The notes: a model not told the origin generated them from the sequence alone. Positions 38,340 to 47,206 are shown, counted from the first letter of the stretch. The stretch: DNA of 64,000 bases from Gammaproteobacteria bacterium (GCA_018828125.1 JAHJWB010000003.1:62001-126000), one strand, 5' to 3'. A program made the numbers and translations.

Positions 38340-38755
38340 GGTGTGAGTTGTTCCAGAAGGGTGTTCGGAATTCTTGCGGGTCGCAGGGTGGCAGCATCAA
38401 CCCATCCGATGCGGATGGTGCCTTCGCTCAGCAACAACGGGGCTTGTTCGGTCATCTGCTCTGGTTTCAGGAGCGCTTGCTGCACTATTGTCAACGATGC
38501 GCGGCCCGTGGCTTGCAGGGCGGCGGTAACAATCAGTTCATCGTCCAGCCGCGCCGGGCGGTGGTAGCGCAGCTGCGCATCGGTTACGACAAACATGCCT
38601 CCGGTTTGTTCCCGCAATTGCTGCTGGCCCACGCCCAGCGACCGCAGCCACTCGGTGCGGGCGCGTTCAAAGAACTTGAGGTAGTTGGCATAAAACACGA
38701 TGCCGCCCGCATCGGTGTCTTCCCAATAAATGCGAATCGGAAACTCGAATGCCAT
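38336..38755 (-). CDS. ybgC: Tol-Pal-associated acyl-CoA thioesterase YbgC
   Basis: This 139-aa hot-dog-fold thioesterase carries the signature YWEDTDAGGIVFYANYLKFFERAR, including the catalytic Asp. It hydrolyses short- to medium-chain acyl-CoA and is linked to phospholipid metabolism at the Tol complex. ATG 38755 lies 4 bp after the aminotransferase stop. Confidence 0.92.
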   Translation of the reverse strand: MAFEFPIRIYWEDTDAGGIVFYANYLKFFERARTEWLRSLGVGQQQLREQTGGMFVVTDAQLRYHRPARLDDELIVTAALQATGRASLTIVQQALLKPEQMTEQAPLLLSEGTIRIGWVDAATLRPARIPNTLLEQLTP

Positions 38756-38759
38756 CGGG

Positions 38760-39944
38760 TTATCCGAGCACGCTTCGCAGCCGCGCTGCCGACTCCTGCA
38801 GCTGTGCCATCGAGTTGGCGGTCGAAAAGCGGACAAAACGCTCGGGCTCGGCCGTGCCAAAGTCGCGCCCCGGCGTCACTGCAATGTGCGTGCGGCGCAT
38901 CAGCTCAAACGCAAAGTCCCAACTGCCGCTCACCCCCAGCTTCTGCGCAGCCTGCGTGCAGTCGGCCCAGGCGTAGAAGGCGCCGTCCGGCATCACGGGC
39001 ACGTTCAGGCCCAGCGACTGCAATTGAGGGATGAAGAAGTCGCGGCGCGCCTTGAACTCTGCGCGGCGGCGTTCGTATTCGGCAATGCTCTCTGCCTCGA
39101 AGCAGGCCAGTGCCGCGTGCTGCGACACGGTGCTGGCGCAGATGAACAGGTTTTGCGCCAGGCGCTCCACCACTGGCACCATCGCATCAGGCACCACCAT
39201 CCAGCCCAGGCGCCAGCCGGTCATGTTGAAGTATTTACTGAAGCTGTTGATGCTGATGATGTTCTCGTCAATGGCCAGTGCCGTGTGGCCAAACTCTTCT
39301 TCGTACGACAGGCCCAAGTAGATCTCATCGATCATCGTGATGCCGTCGTGTTCGCGCACCACCTCGTGGATGCGGCGCAGCTCGTCTGGGGCAATGGAAG
39401 TGCCCGTGGGGTTCGACGGCGAGGCCAGCAGCACACCCCGTGTTTTTTCGCCCCATGCGGCGCGCACCTTGTCCGCGCTCAACTGGTAGCGCTCGGCCGC
39501 CGTGGTGGGCAGCAGCACGGCCTTGCCCTCTGCGGCGCTCACGAAGTGGCGGTTGCAGGGGTAGCTGGGGTCGGGCATCAAAATCTCGTCGCCCGATTCG
39601 ATGAGCGCGAGGCACGCCAGTTGCAGCGCGGCCGACGCACCGGCCGTGATCACAATGCGGCGTGCCGGAACGTTTACGCCAAAGCGGCTTTGGTACCAGC
39701 CGCTGATGCGTTCGCGCAGCGGCTCCAGGCCCAGGGCGTTGGTGTATTGCGTGGCTCCGTCGCGCACGGCGCGCGTGGCGGCCTCCTGCACAAGCGGCGG
39801 CGCGGTGAAGTCCGGCTCGCCGATGTTCAGAAAAATCATCGGCTCGCGCGTGCCGGCCACTTCGCGGGCCAGGGTCTGCGCGGCCTTGGCCACTTCCATC
39901 ACATAGAACGGTTCAATGCGCTCGGCGCGCGTGGAAAACTTCAT
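38760..39944 (-). CDS. PLP-dependent aminotransferase, class I/II
   Basis: This 394-aa enzyme has the fold-type I active site: the PLP lysine in SFSKYFNMTGWRLG, the ASPSNPTGT substrate motif and the aspartate in MIDEIYLGLSYEE. It fits the AspC/AAT subgroup I-gamma; the substrate is unknown. It is tightly linked to ybgC (4 bp) and downstream of nusB. Confidence 0.9.
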   Translation of the reverse strand: MKFSTRAERIEPFYVMEVAKAAQTLAREVAGTREPMIFLNIGEPDFTAPPLVQEAATRAVRDGATQYTNALGLEPLRERISGWYQSRFGVNVPARRIVITAGASAALQLACLALIESGDEILMPDPSYPCNRHFVSAAEGKAVLLPTTAAERYQLSADKVRAAWGEKTRGVLLASPSNPTGTSIAPDELRRIHEVVREHDGITMIDEIYLGLSYEEEFGHTALAIDENIISINSFSKYFNMTGWRLGWMVVPDAMVPVVERLAQNLFICASTVSQHAALACFEAESIAEYERRRAEFKARRDFFIPQLQSLGLNVPVMPDGAFYAWADCTQAAQKLGVSGSWDFAFELMRRTHIAVTPGRDFGTAEPERFVRFSTANSMAQLQESAARLRSVLG

Positions 39945-40054
39945 GGGAAGGCGTCCTGCCCGATGCAGGTCGGGCGTTGGTTCACAACCAAAAGAGGGAA
40001 GGCTCCGGGCGTGTCAGTGGGTTGCACACGCGGCGGGGGCATTCGGCGATGCGC

Positions 40055-40618
40055 TCAGGCGTCGTCGGCGGGTGTGGGAGTCGATGGCGTCGCGCCCGAA
40101 GCCTTGTCAGCAGCCACTTCCATCGCGCGCAGCTTGGGGGCCAGGCCGTTGAGCACGGCGTTCACGTACTTGTGGCCGTCGGTGCCGCCAAACTCCTTGG
40201 CCAGTTCGATGCATTCATTGAGCACCACGCGCCATGGCACATCCAGGCAGTGCTGAAACTCGTACACGCCGATCCACATCACGGCGTGTTCGATGGGCGA
40301 GATCTCGGCCATCTTGCGGTCCAGCAAGGGCGTGATCAGCGCATCCATCTCAGCTGCAGTCTTGATGCTGCCATGCAGCAGCGCGTCGTAGTGCACCGAG
40401 TCGGCCTTGTGAAAGCCCGCCAGGTCGCGCGTGAACGCGTCGATGGCTTCGGGTGCGTTGCCGCCCACCAGGTGCTGGTACAGCGCCTGCAACGCGAATT
40501 CGCGCGCGCGGCTGCGGTTGGACTTGGACGCTGCTTTGCGCACGCCGGTGCTTTTCAGACCGGTGCGGACCTGCTTGGGCGGGCGTGCCGACGACGGCGT
40601 GGGGGTGTTTTCGCTCAT
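40055..40618 (-). CDS. nusB: Transcription antitermination protein NusB
   Basis: This 187-aa all-helical protein has a basic low-complexity N-terminus of about 35 residues and the NusB domain ([18 protein letters not shown], then [14 protein letters not shown] and [15 protein letters not shown]). It acts with NusE on the boxA of rRNA leaders. Its start overlaps the ribH stop by 4 bp. Confidence 0.94.
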   Translation of the reverse strand: MSENTPTPSSARPPKQVRTGLKSTGVRKAASKSNRSRAREFALQALYQHLVGGNAPEAIDAFTRDLAGFHKADSVHYDALLHGSIKTAAEMDALITPLLDRKMAEISPIEHAVMWIGVYEFQHCLDVPWRVVLNECIELAKEFGGTDGHKYVNAVLNGLAPKLRAMEVAADKASGATPSTPTPADDA

Positions 40619-41079
40619 GACAGATCTTCCAGCAGGTTGGCCATTTCCACCGCCACGCGGGCAGCATCGGTGCCTTTTTCGGACTGGCGGGCGATGGCTT
40701 GTTCCATGTTCTCGGTGGTGATGATGGCGTTGGCAATCGGGATCTGGTAGTCCAGGCTCAGGCGGGTCACGCCCGCGCCAGACTCATTGGCCACCAATTC
40801 GAAGTGGTAGGTCTCGCCCCGGATGATGCAGCCCAGCGCAATCAGCGCGTCGAACTCATCGCTTTCGGCCATGGCCTGCAATGCCACGGGTACCTCCAGC
40901 GCGCCGGGCACCAGCACATGCTTGATGTGCTTTTCTTGCACGCCCAGGGCCAGCAGCTCTGCGCGGCAGGCGGCGGCCAGGGTGTTGGTGATGCTCTCGT
41001 TGAAGCGGGCCTGCACGATGCCGATGTGCAGCTTCTTGCCGTCCAGCTTGTCCGCTGTTCCTTTGTCTGCGCCAAACAT
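40615..41079 (-). CDS. ribH: 6,7-dimethyl-8-ribityllumazine synthase
   Basis: This 154-aa subunit of the lumazine synthase shell contains the substrate motifs [13 protein letters not shown] and [14 protein letters not shown]. It joins the RibBA product 3,4-dihydroxybutanone phosphate with the pyrimidine diamine in riboflavin synthesis. It lies 16 bp after ribBA. Confidence 0.96.
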   Translation of the reverse strand: MFGADKGTADKLDGKKLHIGIVQARFNESITNTLAAACRAELLALGVQEKHIKHVLVPGALEVPVALQAMAESDEFDALIALGCIIRGETYHFELVANESGAGVTRLSLDYQIPIANAIITTENMEQAIARQSEKGTDAARVAVEMANLLEDLS

Positions 41080-41095
41080 AGTGATCCTGTTCTTT

Positions 41096-42217
41096 TTACT
41101 CTTTGGGGATGAAACCGGTGATTTCGAGGCCGTAGCCGGTCATGCTGGGCATGCGGCGCGGCTGGCCCATGAGGGCCATCTTGTGCACGCCACATTCGCG
41201 CAGGATCTGTGCGCCCACGCCGTAGGTGCGCAGGTCCATGCGGCCGCGTTCGGGCGCCTGGGCGGAGCGGGCGGTGCCTTCAAATTGCGCCAGCAGCTGG
41301 CCCGCGCTTTCGCCGCAGTTGAGCAGCACGGCCACGCCCTTGCCTTGTGCATTGAGGTATTGCAGGCTGGTGTCCAGGCCCCACGAGTGCATGGAACGGT
41401 TGATTTCGAGCGCGTCAAACACCGACAGCGGCTCGTGCACGCGCACAGGCACTACATCCTCGGCGCTCCACTGGCCTTTGACCAGCGCCAGGTGCACGGC
41501 CTGGCTGGGCTTGTCGCGGAACGCGTGGGCGGTGAACTCGCCGTAGGCGGTTTGCAGCGTGCGCTGGCCGACTTTTTCGACCAAGGATTCATTGCGGCTG
41601 CGGTGTTCGATCAGGTCGGCGATGGTGCCGATCTTGAGGCCATGCTCGGCGGCAAACAGCTGCAAATCGGGCAGGCGGGCCATGGTGCCGTCGTCCTTCA
41701 TGATCTCGCAGATCACCGATGCGGGGCTGCAGCCGGCCATGGCGGCCAGGTCGCACCCGGCTTCGGTATGGCCTGCGCGCATCAGCACGCCGCCGTCCAC
41801 GGCCTGCAGCGGAAAGATGTGGCCGGGCTGCACGAGGTCGGTGGGCTTGGAGTTGCGGTCCACCGCCACCTGCACGGTGCGGGCGCGGTCGGCGGCCGAG
41901 ATGCCGGTGGTCACGCCTTCGGCGGCTTCGATGGAGACGGTGAAGGCTGTGCTGTACACCGTGCCGTTGCGCGCAGCCATGGGCGGTAGCTTCAAAAACT
42001 CGCAGCGCTCGCGGCTTAAGGTCAGGCAGATCAGGCCCCGGCCAAAGCGGGCCATGAAATTGATGGCCTCGGGTGTCACGTGGTCGGCGGCCAGCACGAG
42101 GTCGCCTTCGTTTTCGCGGTCTTCTTCATCCACCAGGATGACGATGCGCCCGGCGCGCATCTCGGCCACGATGTCCTCGACAGGCGAGATCGGCACGGGG
42201 GTGAGGGGGGAGGTCAT
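41096..42217 (-). CDS. ribBA: 3,4-dihydroxy-2-butanone-4-phosphate synthase with degenerate GTP cyclohydrolase II domain
   Basis: This 373-aa protein has an intact RibB half ([11 protein letters not shown] and [11 protein letters not shown], the metal and catalytic motifs). The RibA half is present in length, but the zinc cysteines and catalytic Arg are gone: [10 protein letters not shown] stands where RibA has [18 protein letters not shown] replaces RCDCG, and [12 protein letters not shown] replaces the HRQEGRNIGL helix. It should therefore make the butanone phosphate but not hydrolyse GTP. Such a RibBX-like state is known in Betaproteobacteria. ATG 42217 is chosen. I see no FMN riboswitch upstream. 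Confidence 0.92.
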   Translation of the reverse strand: MTSPLTPVPISPVEDIVAEMRAGRIVILVDEEDRENEGDLVLAADHVTPEAINFMARFGRGLICLTLSRERCEFLKLPPMAARNGTVYSTAFTVSIEAAEGVTTGISAADRARTVQVAVDRNSKPTDLVQPGHIFPLQAVDGGVLMRAGHTEAGCDLAAMAGCSPASVICEIMKDDGTMARLPDLQLFAAEHGLKIGTIADLIEHRSRNESLVEKVGQRTLQTAYGEFTAHAFRDKPSQAVHLALVKGQWSAEDVVPVRVHEPLSVFDALEINRSMHSWGLDTSLQYLNAQGKGVAVLLNCGESAGQLLAQFEGTARSAQAPERGRMDLRTYGVGAQILRECGVHKMALMGQPRRMPSMTGYGLEITGFIPKE

Positions 42218-42403
42218 GGAAGGCTGGGGCTTTCTGTGGGGGCCGCTGGCGATTTGCCTGCTGGCGGTGTGCTGCAGCACAGGTTCCCGTGGCCGGAGGC
42301 GACTGCTGTGCCTCCAAGAAACCGCCCCAAAGAACATGCGATGCGGCGCTGCCGCACGTCAATGGGGCAAATTGCCCCGGAAGCCGAGGATTTTAGTCCA
42401 CCG

Positions 42404-42430
42404 AGCGCCGGTTCCTCTGCAACCGGCGCT
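42404..42430 (-). terminator. Hairpin between ferredoxin gene and ribBA
   Basis: Arms AGCGCCGGTT and AACCGGCGCT are perfectly complementary around a 7-base loop, just past the ferredoxin stop when read leftward. There is no clear T run, so it may be an intrinsic terminator of low efficiency or an mRNA stabiliser. Confidence 0.5.
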
Positions 42431-42444
42431 TTACCCAATGTCGA

Positions 42445-42741
42445 TCAGATGGCGCTGCCTTGCAGAACGACGTCCGATGCCGGGTAGGCCACGCAGGGCA
42501 GCACACAGCCTTCTTCCTTTTCTTCGGCCGTCAGGCCCGGCCATTCGATGGCGTAGCGCACCGTGCCCTCGACCAACTGGCCGATGCAGGTGCGGCAGGT
42601 GCCGTTGCGGCAGGAGCTGGGCCAGTCGATGCCACCTTGCTCCAGTGACAGCAGCAGGGGTTGTTCGGGCCAGGCGTCGCATTGCTGGCCATCGGGCTCC
42701 ACCTTGGCGATGAAGAAGGGAGCAGCGGTGGGTGTGTTCAT
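42445..42741 (-). CDS. 2Fe-2S ferredoxin-like protein
   Basis: This 98-aa plant-type ferredoxin fold has cluster ligands Cys44, Cys49, Cys52 and Cys83 ([11 protein letters not shown], then LPCVAYP). It is an electron carrier of unknown partner. It starts 14 bp after the methyltransferase stop, so the two are probably one transcript. ATG 42741 is the family-like start. Confidence 0.87.
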   Translation of the reverse strand: MNTPTAAPFFIAKVEPDGQQCDAWPEQPLLLSLEQGGIDWPSSCRNGTCRTCIGQLVEGTVRYAIEWPGLTAEEKEEGCVLPCVAYPASDVVLQGSAI

Positions 42742-42755
42742 GGTGGCGTTTTCGT

Positions 42756-43391
42756 TCAAGCGTTGCGTGTGGCGTGGGTCCACACCAGCAGCAGGTTGTT
42801 GGCGGGCAGGGCATGCCGTGCGGCCAGTTGCAGGCCTGCTTCGGCAGCCACGGCGGCCACGTCTTCGATGCGGCGGATGCCCCAGTTCGCGTCTTGTGCG
42901 CGCAGGCTGGCGTCAAACGACAGGTTGCCAGGTGCGGTGGGCACGCCGTCTTCCAGATAGGGGCCGTAGGTGACAAGGTGGCCACCGGGCGTCAGGTGGT
43001 GCGCGGTGCCGTGCATCAGCCCGGCGCAGCAGGCCCAGGGGGCGATGTGCAGCATGTTGGCGCAGTAGATGAGGTCAAACGCGGCGCCGAAAGCGGGGCC
43101 CTCGCTGGGCCAGGGGCTTTGCAGCACGTCCAGCCGCAGTGGCGCACTCACATTGCGGGCGCCCACCTGGGCGGCCCAGCCGCTGATGGAGCCAAAGTGC
43201 GTGGCGTGCTGGTCGGTGGGCTGCCAGGTCCAGCCGGGCAGGGCGGCGGCAAAGTGCGCGGCGTGCTGGCCGGTGCCGCTGGCAATCTCCAGCGCTGCAC
43301 CAGCGGGCGCCAGCAAGGCCTGCAACTGCGCCAGTATGGGGGCCTGGTTGCGTTCGGCGGCGGGGCTGTGCTGAAGTTGCGGGACGGCCAT
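42756..43391 (-). CDS. DUF938 class I SAM-dependent methyltransferase
   Basis: This 211-aa protein has the SAM-binding motif LEIASGTGQHAAHFA and the DUF938 features YCANMLHIAPW and YGPYLEDG. The substrate is unknown. ATG 43391 (MAVPQLQHSPAAER) is chosen because the upstream extension is not family-like and would run into an interspersed repeat. The promoter probably lies within the repeat-rich region upstream. Confidence 0.88.
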   Translation of the reverse strand: MAVPQLQHSPAAERNQAPILAQLQALLAPAGAALEIASGTGQHAAHFAAALPGWTWQPTDQHATHFGSISGWAAQVGARNVSAPLRLDVLQSPWPSEGPAFGAAFDLIYCANMLHIAPWACCAGLMHGTAHHLTPGGHLVTYGPYLEDGVPTAPGNLSFDASLRAQDANWGIRRIEDVAAVAAEAGLQLAARHALPANNLLLVWTHATRNA

Positions 43392-43394
43392 GGA

Positions 43395-43456
43395 TAATTT
43401 TGAGTGTTTTTGGCCTCTATCGCTTATCTGATAAGCGGTAGAAGCTATCAAATTGG
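43395..43456 (+). repeat. Interspersed repeat, copy 9 (forward)
   Basis: TTTGGCCTCTATCGC, TTATCTGATAAGCGG, TAGAAGCTATCAAATTGGG. It starts four bases from the methyltransferase start codon. The core is TATCTGATA, with altered central bases. Confidence 0.8.
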
Positions 43457-43520
43457 GAGCGGCACAAGAGCGCTGACCTGGACTGTATCGCAGTCGTCTT
43501 GCCCACACGGTATTGCCCAT

Positions 43521-43627
43521 TTTTTAAGCGACACAAGGATAATCCTTGTAAATCAAGCACTTAAGCCTGTCATACAAGGCTTGTTCAAGGTTATCCACAA
43601 GATTGTCCAGTGCGGGCAGGGATAACC
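43521..43627 (+). repeat. 107-bp DnaA-box repeat, unit A
   Basis: It starts TTTTTAAGCG and ends GGGATAACC. It carries the DnaA box TTATCCACA at 43591-43599 (offset 70) and an inverted GGATAA at 43620-43625 (offset 99). A short dyad CAAGGAT-AATCCTTG lies near its left end, and AAGCCT/AGGCTT flank GTCATACA. Confidence 0.85.
43591..43599 (+). promoter_or_regulatory. DnaA box, unit A
   Basis: TTATCCACA is an exact match to the high-affinity DnaA consensus. Confidence 0.75.
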
Positions 43628-43692
43628 ACCGGTTTTGGGGCTGTCTCAGGCTTGGGGGCCGCCCCGTTGGAACGGGATTTGCGCATGCCTGT

Positions 43693-43799
43693 TTTTTAAG
43701 CGATGCAAGGATATTCCTTTTGAATCAATCACTTAAGAGTGTCATACAACGCTTATCCAAGGTTATCCACAAGATTGTCCAGCGCACTACGGGATAACT
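43693..43799 (+). repeat. 107-bp DnaA-box repeat, unit B
   Basis: It is the same length as unit A with no gap, about 80% identical by eye, and starts TTTTTAAGCGATGCAAGG. The DnaA box is at 43763-43771 and the inverted GGATAA at 43792-43797, at identical offsets. It also has an extra TTATCCAA at 43753-43760. Confidence 0.85.
43763..43771 (+). promoter_or_regulatory. DnaA box, unit B
   Basis: TTATCCACA, exact consensus, same orientation as the box in unit A, 172 bp away. Confidence 0.75.
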
Positions 43800-43826
43800 A
43801 TCGACTTGGCAAATCGATCTGCTTAA

Positions 43827-43933
43827 AAATTAAGCGATGCAGGCCGGTCCATTACAAATCAAGCACTTGGCGCTTTCATACAAGGCTTGTCCAAACTTAT
43901 CCACATGATTGTCCAGCGCTGGCAGGGATAACC
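43827..43933 (+). repeat. 107-bp DnaA-box repeat, unit C
   Basis: It is the most diverged unit, especially in its first 35 bases, but identical in length and spacing: box at 43897-43905, inverted GGATAA at 43926-43931, and the shared ATTGTCCAGCGC. It ends 24 bp before the DUF427 stop codon. Confidence 0.8.
43897..43905 (+). promoter_or_regulatory. DnaA box, unit C
   Basis: TTATCCACA, exact consensus, same orientation, 134 bp from the box in unit B. Confidence 0.75.
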
Positions 43934-43956
43934 CGCCGCGCAGGTTGCAAGCAGGC

Positions 43957-44238
43957 TCAGGCCGACACCTTCACGCCCTTCCAGAAAGCGACGCGGCCCT
44001 TGATTTCTTGTGCTTCGGGCTTGGGGTCGGCATAGAACCAGGCGGCGTCGGTGTTCATTTCGCCGTTGACCAGGAGCGACAGGTAGCTGGCCTGGCCCTT
44101 CCAGTGGCAGGTGGTCTTGTGGTTGCTGAAGGTGAAGTAGTCGCGGTGGAGTGCGCTTTCAGGAAAGTAGTGGTTGCCTTCGACCACCACAGTGTCGTCG
44201 CTCTCGGCCACCACCACGTCGTTCCAGATTGCTTTCAT
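43957..44238 (-). CDS. DUF427 domain-containing protein
   Basis: This 93-aa single-domain protein matches DUF427 (MKAIWNDVVVAESDDTVVVEGNHYFP, KTTCHWKGQASYLSL, AAWFYADPKPEAQEIKGRVAFW). The family is widespread and small; its biochemical role is not established. ATG 44238 is chosen. Confidence 0.9.
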   Translation of the reverse strand: MKAIWNDVVVAESDDTVVVEGNHYFPESALHRDYFTFSNHKTTCHWKGQASYLSLLVNGEMNTDAAWFYADPKPEAQEIKGRVAFWKGVKVSA

Positions 44239-44573
44239 GATGAAAATCCTTGGTAAAAATAGCCTGTAGCGCTTGATTAACAAGCGTGATTAGCTATGAA
44301 ATTGTGAGTAATGGCGCGCCGCAGCAGGCGCGGTGCCCGGGAAAGGATTGCGAGGCAGATTATTCCCAATGTGCCGCGCGTGTGCACGCGAACTTGGCAA
44401 CCCGGGAGCTTGGCGGGGGGCAAGCGCCCTGGGTTCAGTCGCCTGCGCAACCGGGCGCCCACGGCGCGTGGCTTACAGTGCAGCGCGCGGCGCCAGTGCC
44501 CTGGAGCAGTTGCCAGGCTTTTTTGGCTTCACATTCATTTGGTTATTCATTGAGACAACAGGAGAGCTTCACC
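44239..44573. other. 335-bp intergenic region between DUF427 and SDR genes
   Basis: It contains an interspersed repeat copy at 44253-44306 near the DUF427 start, and a purine-rich ACAGGAGAG before the SDR start. I see no gene or clear promoter. Confidence 0.6.
44253..44306 (+). repeat. Interspersed repeat, copy 10 (forward)
   Basis: TGGTAAAAATAGCCTGTAGC, GCTTGATTAACAAGCG, TGATTAGCTATGAAATTGTG. The palindromic core is kept but the central bases are changed (GATTAAC). Confidence 0.78.
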
Positions 44574-45482
44574 ATGGGTATCGATTTCAAGGGCCGTGTG
44601 GCCATCGTGACGGGCGCGGGCGGCGGTCTGGGCCGTCAGCATGCGCTGGCCCTGGCGGAACGCGGCGCCAAGGTGCTGGTCAACGACCTGGGCGGCGCGG
44701 TGGACGGCAGCGGTGCCACGGTGGGCGCCGCGCAGGCGGTGGTGGACGAGATCCGCGCGGCGGGTGGCGAGGCGCTGGCCAATGGCGCTTCGGTCACCGA
44801 CTTCGCTGCGGTCGAGGCCATGGTGCAGCAGGCCATCGACGCCTGGGGCCGGGTTGATGTGCTGGTCAACAACGCGGGCATCTTGCGCGACAAATCGTTC
44901 TCCAAGATGAGCATGGACGACTTCCGCCTGGTGGTGGACGTGCACCTGATAGGCGCCGCCAATTGCTGCAAGGCCGTGTGGCCGCACATGGTGGCCCAGC
45001 AATATGGCCGCATCGTCATGACCACATCGTCCACCGGCCTGTATGGCAACTTTGGCCAAAGCAACTACGGCGCGGCCAAGCTGGCCCAGGTGGGGCTGAT
45101 GCAGACCCTGGCCATCGAGGGCGCCAAGTACAACATCCATGTGAACGCCCTGGCCCCCACGGCCGCCACCCGCATGACCGAGGGCCTGATGCCCCAGGAA
45201 GTGCTGGACGCCTTGAAGCCCGAAGCCGTGGTGCCCGCCATGTTGGTGCTGGCGCACGAAAGCGCGCCGTCGCGCACCATTCTGTGTGCAGGCGCGGGCA
45301 CGTTTGAAGCGGCCCACATCACGCTGACGCAGGGAGTGCATCTGGGCATCGGCGCCGATGTGCCCGAGCAACTGGCGGCCCACCTGGCCCAGGTGACGGA
45401 CCGTGCCGGCGAGCAAGTACCACAAAGTGGCGCAGCCCAAGGAACCAACGAAGTTGGAAAGGCCTTGGCTGCAAGGGCTTGA
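44574..45482 (+). CDS. SDR-family oxidoreductase (MFE-2-type 3-hydroxyacyl-CoA dehydrogenase-like)
   Basis: This 302-aa Rossmann enzyme has VTGAGGGLGRQHALALAERGAKVLVND, VLVNNAGILRDKSF and the active site NYGAAKL. The sequence is closest in style to the dehydrogenase module of multifunctional enzyme type 2, so oxidation of 3-hydroxyacyl-CoA is likely. ACAGGAGAG precedes ATG 44574. It stands upstream of gshA without obvious functional linkage. Confidence 0.87.
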   Translation: MGIDFKGRVAIVTGAGGGLGRQHALALAERGAKVLVNDLGGAVDGSGATVGAAQAVVDEIRAAGGEALANGASVTDFAAVEAMVQQAIDAWGRVDVLVNNAGILRDKSFSKMSMDDFRLVVDVHLIGAANCCKAVWPHMVAQQYGRIVMTTSSTGLYGNFGQSNYGAAKLAQVGLMQTLAIEGAKYNIHVNALAPTAATRMTEGLMPQEVLDALKPEAVVPAMLVLAHESAPSRTILCAGAGTFEAAHITLTQGVHLGIGADVPEQLAAHLAQVTDRAGEQVPQSGAAQGTNEVGKALAARA

Positions 45483-45553
45483 TTTCCCCAGAGGCGGGCC
45501 AGCGCTCAACGTGCTAAGTTCCGGGCCGACAGAAGTTGGATCGGTATAAACAT

Positions 45554-47080
45554 ATGAGCACACTGCACGAGAGACTGGCCGCCTACCCGGCGGACGCCCT
45601 GGGGGGGATTCGCCGCGGCATCGAGAAGGAAGGACTGCGCGTGCTGCCGACCGGTGGCCTGGCCCTGACGCCCCACCCGTTGGCACTGGGCTCGGCCCTC
45701 ACGCACCCGCTGATCACCACCGACTACAGCGAGTCGCAGCTGGAGCTGATCACCGGCGCCCACAAGGGCGTGATGCAGTGCCTGGATGAGCTGACCGAGG
45801 TGCACCAGTTTGTGCACCACACCTTGAAGGACAGCGGCGAGCTGCTGTGGGCCTCCAGCATGCCCTGTGGCCTGCCCACGGACGAGACGATTCCCTTGGG
45901 GCGCTACGGCGGCTCCAACGTGGGCCGCGCCAAAAGCGTGTACCGCATGGGCCTGGGCCACCGCTACGGTCGGCGCATGCAGACCATCTCGGGCATTCAC
46001 TACAACTGGTCGCTGCCGGGGGTGGACAGCGAGCAGTATTTCTCGTTGATCCGCAACTTCCGCCGCCACGCGTTTGTGCTGCTGTACCTGTTTGGCGCTT
46101 CGCCCGCGCTGTGTCCTTGTTTTGTGGAAGGCCGCGAACACGGACTGCAGCAGATGGCAGGCGGCAGCGCGCTGTACCTGCCCCACGCTACGTCGCTGCG
46201 CATGGGCCGCCTGGGCTACCAAAGCGATGCCCAGTCCACGCTGGCCGTGAGCTACAACGGCCTCACGGGTTATGCCAATTCGCTGCACGAGGCGCTGACC
46301 AAGCCGTATCCCGCCTACGAAACCGTGGGCGTGCGCAACCCGGGTGGCGACTACAACCAGCTGGGCACCAGCCTGCTGCAGATCGAGAACGAGTTCTACG
46401 GCACCATCCGCCCCAAGCGCACCGTGCGCACGGGCGAGCGCCCGCTGCACGCACTGCGCGAGCGCGGTGTCGAATACGTCGAAGTGCGCCTGATGGACCT
46501 GGACCCGTTTGTGCCCGTAGGCATTACGGCCAGCACCATGCGCATGCTGGACGTGTTTTTGCTGCACTGCCTGCTGTCCGACAGCCCGCCCGACACGCCG
46601 GCCGAAATTGCCGAACTCAAACACAACCAGCACCTCACGGCCGAGCGCGGCCGCGAGCAGGGCCTGCAGCTGATGCGCAATGGCCAAAGCGTGGCGCTGA
46701 CCGAATGGGGCGCTGAAGTGCTGGCCGCGTGCGAACCGCTGGCCGCCGCGCTGGACGCCACGCACGGAACCGACGACTACAGCACCGCCCTGCGCGAAGC
46801 CCGCGCACTGATGGCGGCGCCCGCCCAGACGCCGTCTGCTCGCGTGCTGGACCACATGGTGCAGGGTCACGCAAACAGCTTTGAATCGTTTGCCCGCCAA
46901 CGGTCCGTCGCTGCGCGCGACGCGTTGCTGGCGCTGCCCTGGACGGCCGAGCAGCAGGCCCGCTACCTGGCCATGGCCGATGAATCGATTGCTGCGCAAA
47001 AGGCCATCGAGGCGGCAGACACTCTACCGTTTGAAGAGTGGCGCGAGCAGTATATGTCGGTGAAGGAATTGACCCCCTGA
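45554..47080 (+). CDS. gshA: Glutamate-cysteine ligase
   Basis: This 508-aa enzyme of the proteobacterial GshA family has the N-terminal RRGIEKEGLRV, TDYSESQLELIT (metal/glutamate site), SSMPCGLP, and ISGIHYNWSLP. It joins glutamate and cysteine with ATP, the first step of glutathione synthesis. ATG 45554 is chosen; an upstream in-frame start adds only six residues. The product supports the glutathione-dependent genes elsewhere in the window. Confidence 0.95.
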   Translation: MSTLHERLAAYPADALGGIRRGIEKEGLRVLPTGGLALTPHPLALGSALTHPLITTDYSESQLELITGAHKGVMQCLDELTEVHQFVHHTLKDSGELLWASSMPCGLPTDETIPLGRYGGSNVGRAKSVYRMGLGHRYGRRMQTISGIHYNWSLPGVDSEQYFSLIRNFRRHAFVLLYLFGASPALCPCFVEGREHGLQQMAGGSALYLPHATSLRMGRLGYQSDAQSTLAVSYNGLTGYANSLHEALTKPYPAYETVGVRNPGGDYNQLGTSLLQIENEFYGTIRPKRTVRTGERPLHALRERGVEYVEVRLMDLDPFVPVGITASTMRMLDVFLLHCLLSDSPPDTPAEIAELKHNQHLTAERGREQGLQLMRNGQSVALTEWGAEVLAACEPLAAALDATHGTDDYSTALREARALMAAPAQTPSARVLDHMVQGHANSFESFARQRSVAARDALLALPWTAEQQARYLAMADESIAAQKAIEAADTLPFEEWREQYMSVKELTP

Positions 47081-47121
47081 GCGGCTGCGCCACTTCCCCC
47101 AAGGGGGACGCCACCGGTGGC
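47081..47121 (+). terminator. Hairpin-rich 3' element after gshA
   Basis: It contains TCCCCC-AA-GGGGGA (47095-47108) and the perfect palindrome GCCACCGGTGGC (47110-47121) directly after the gshA stop. The arrangement resembles the post-gene hairpins common in Comamonadaceae; there is no T run, so intrinsic termination is uncertain. Confidence 0.5.
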
Positions 47122-47206
47122 CTGGCAGAGCCAGTTCCACGGTGGCACAGGCTTTGGCTGCGCAGTTTCAGGCCATATCTGCTGCAAGGTAGTGTTATTT
47201 GTACTC

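Larger units (their letters stand above)
43392..43956. other. 565-bp noncoding region with a repeat array
   Basis: The region between divergent methyltransferase and convergent-facing DUF427 genes holds one interspersed repeat and three 107-bp repeats (A, B, C), each with a perfect DnaA box. Short open frames crossing it are not conserved between the units and I do not count them as genes. Confidence 0.8.

Noticed and set aside
42218-42430. FMN riboswitch upstream of ribBA
   Set aside because: The conserved RFN motifs are absent; only a hairpin at 42404-42430 is present.
43521-43933. The chromosomal replication origin itself
   Set aside because: No dnaA, dnaN, gyrB, rnpA or rpmH nearby, only three boxes, and no AT-rich unwinding region of usual length.
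43403-44035. Short open frames across the DnaA-box repeat array, giving similar peptides from units A and B
   Set aside because: Similarity follows from the DNA repeat; the differences are mostly amino-acid changing and unit C does not keep the frame, so there is no sign of protein selection.
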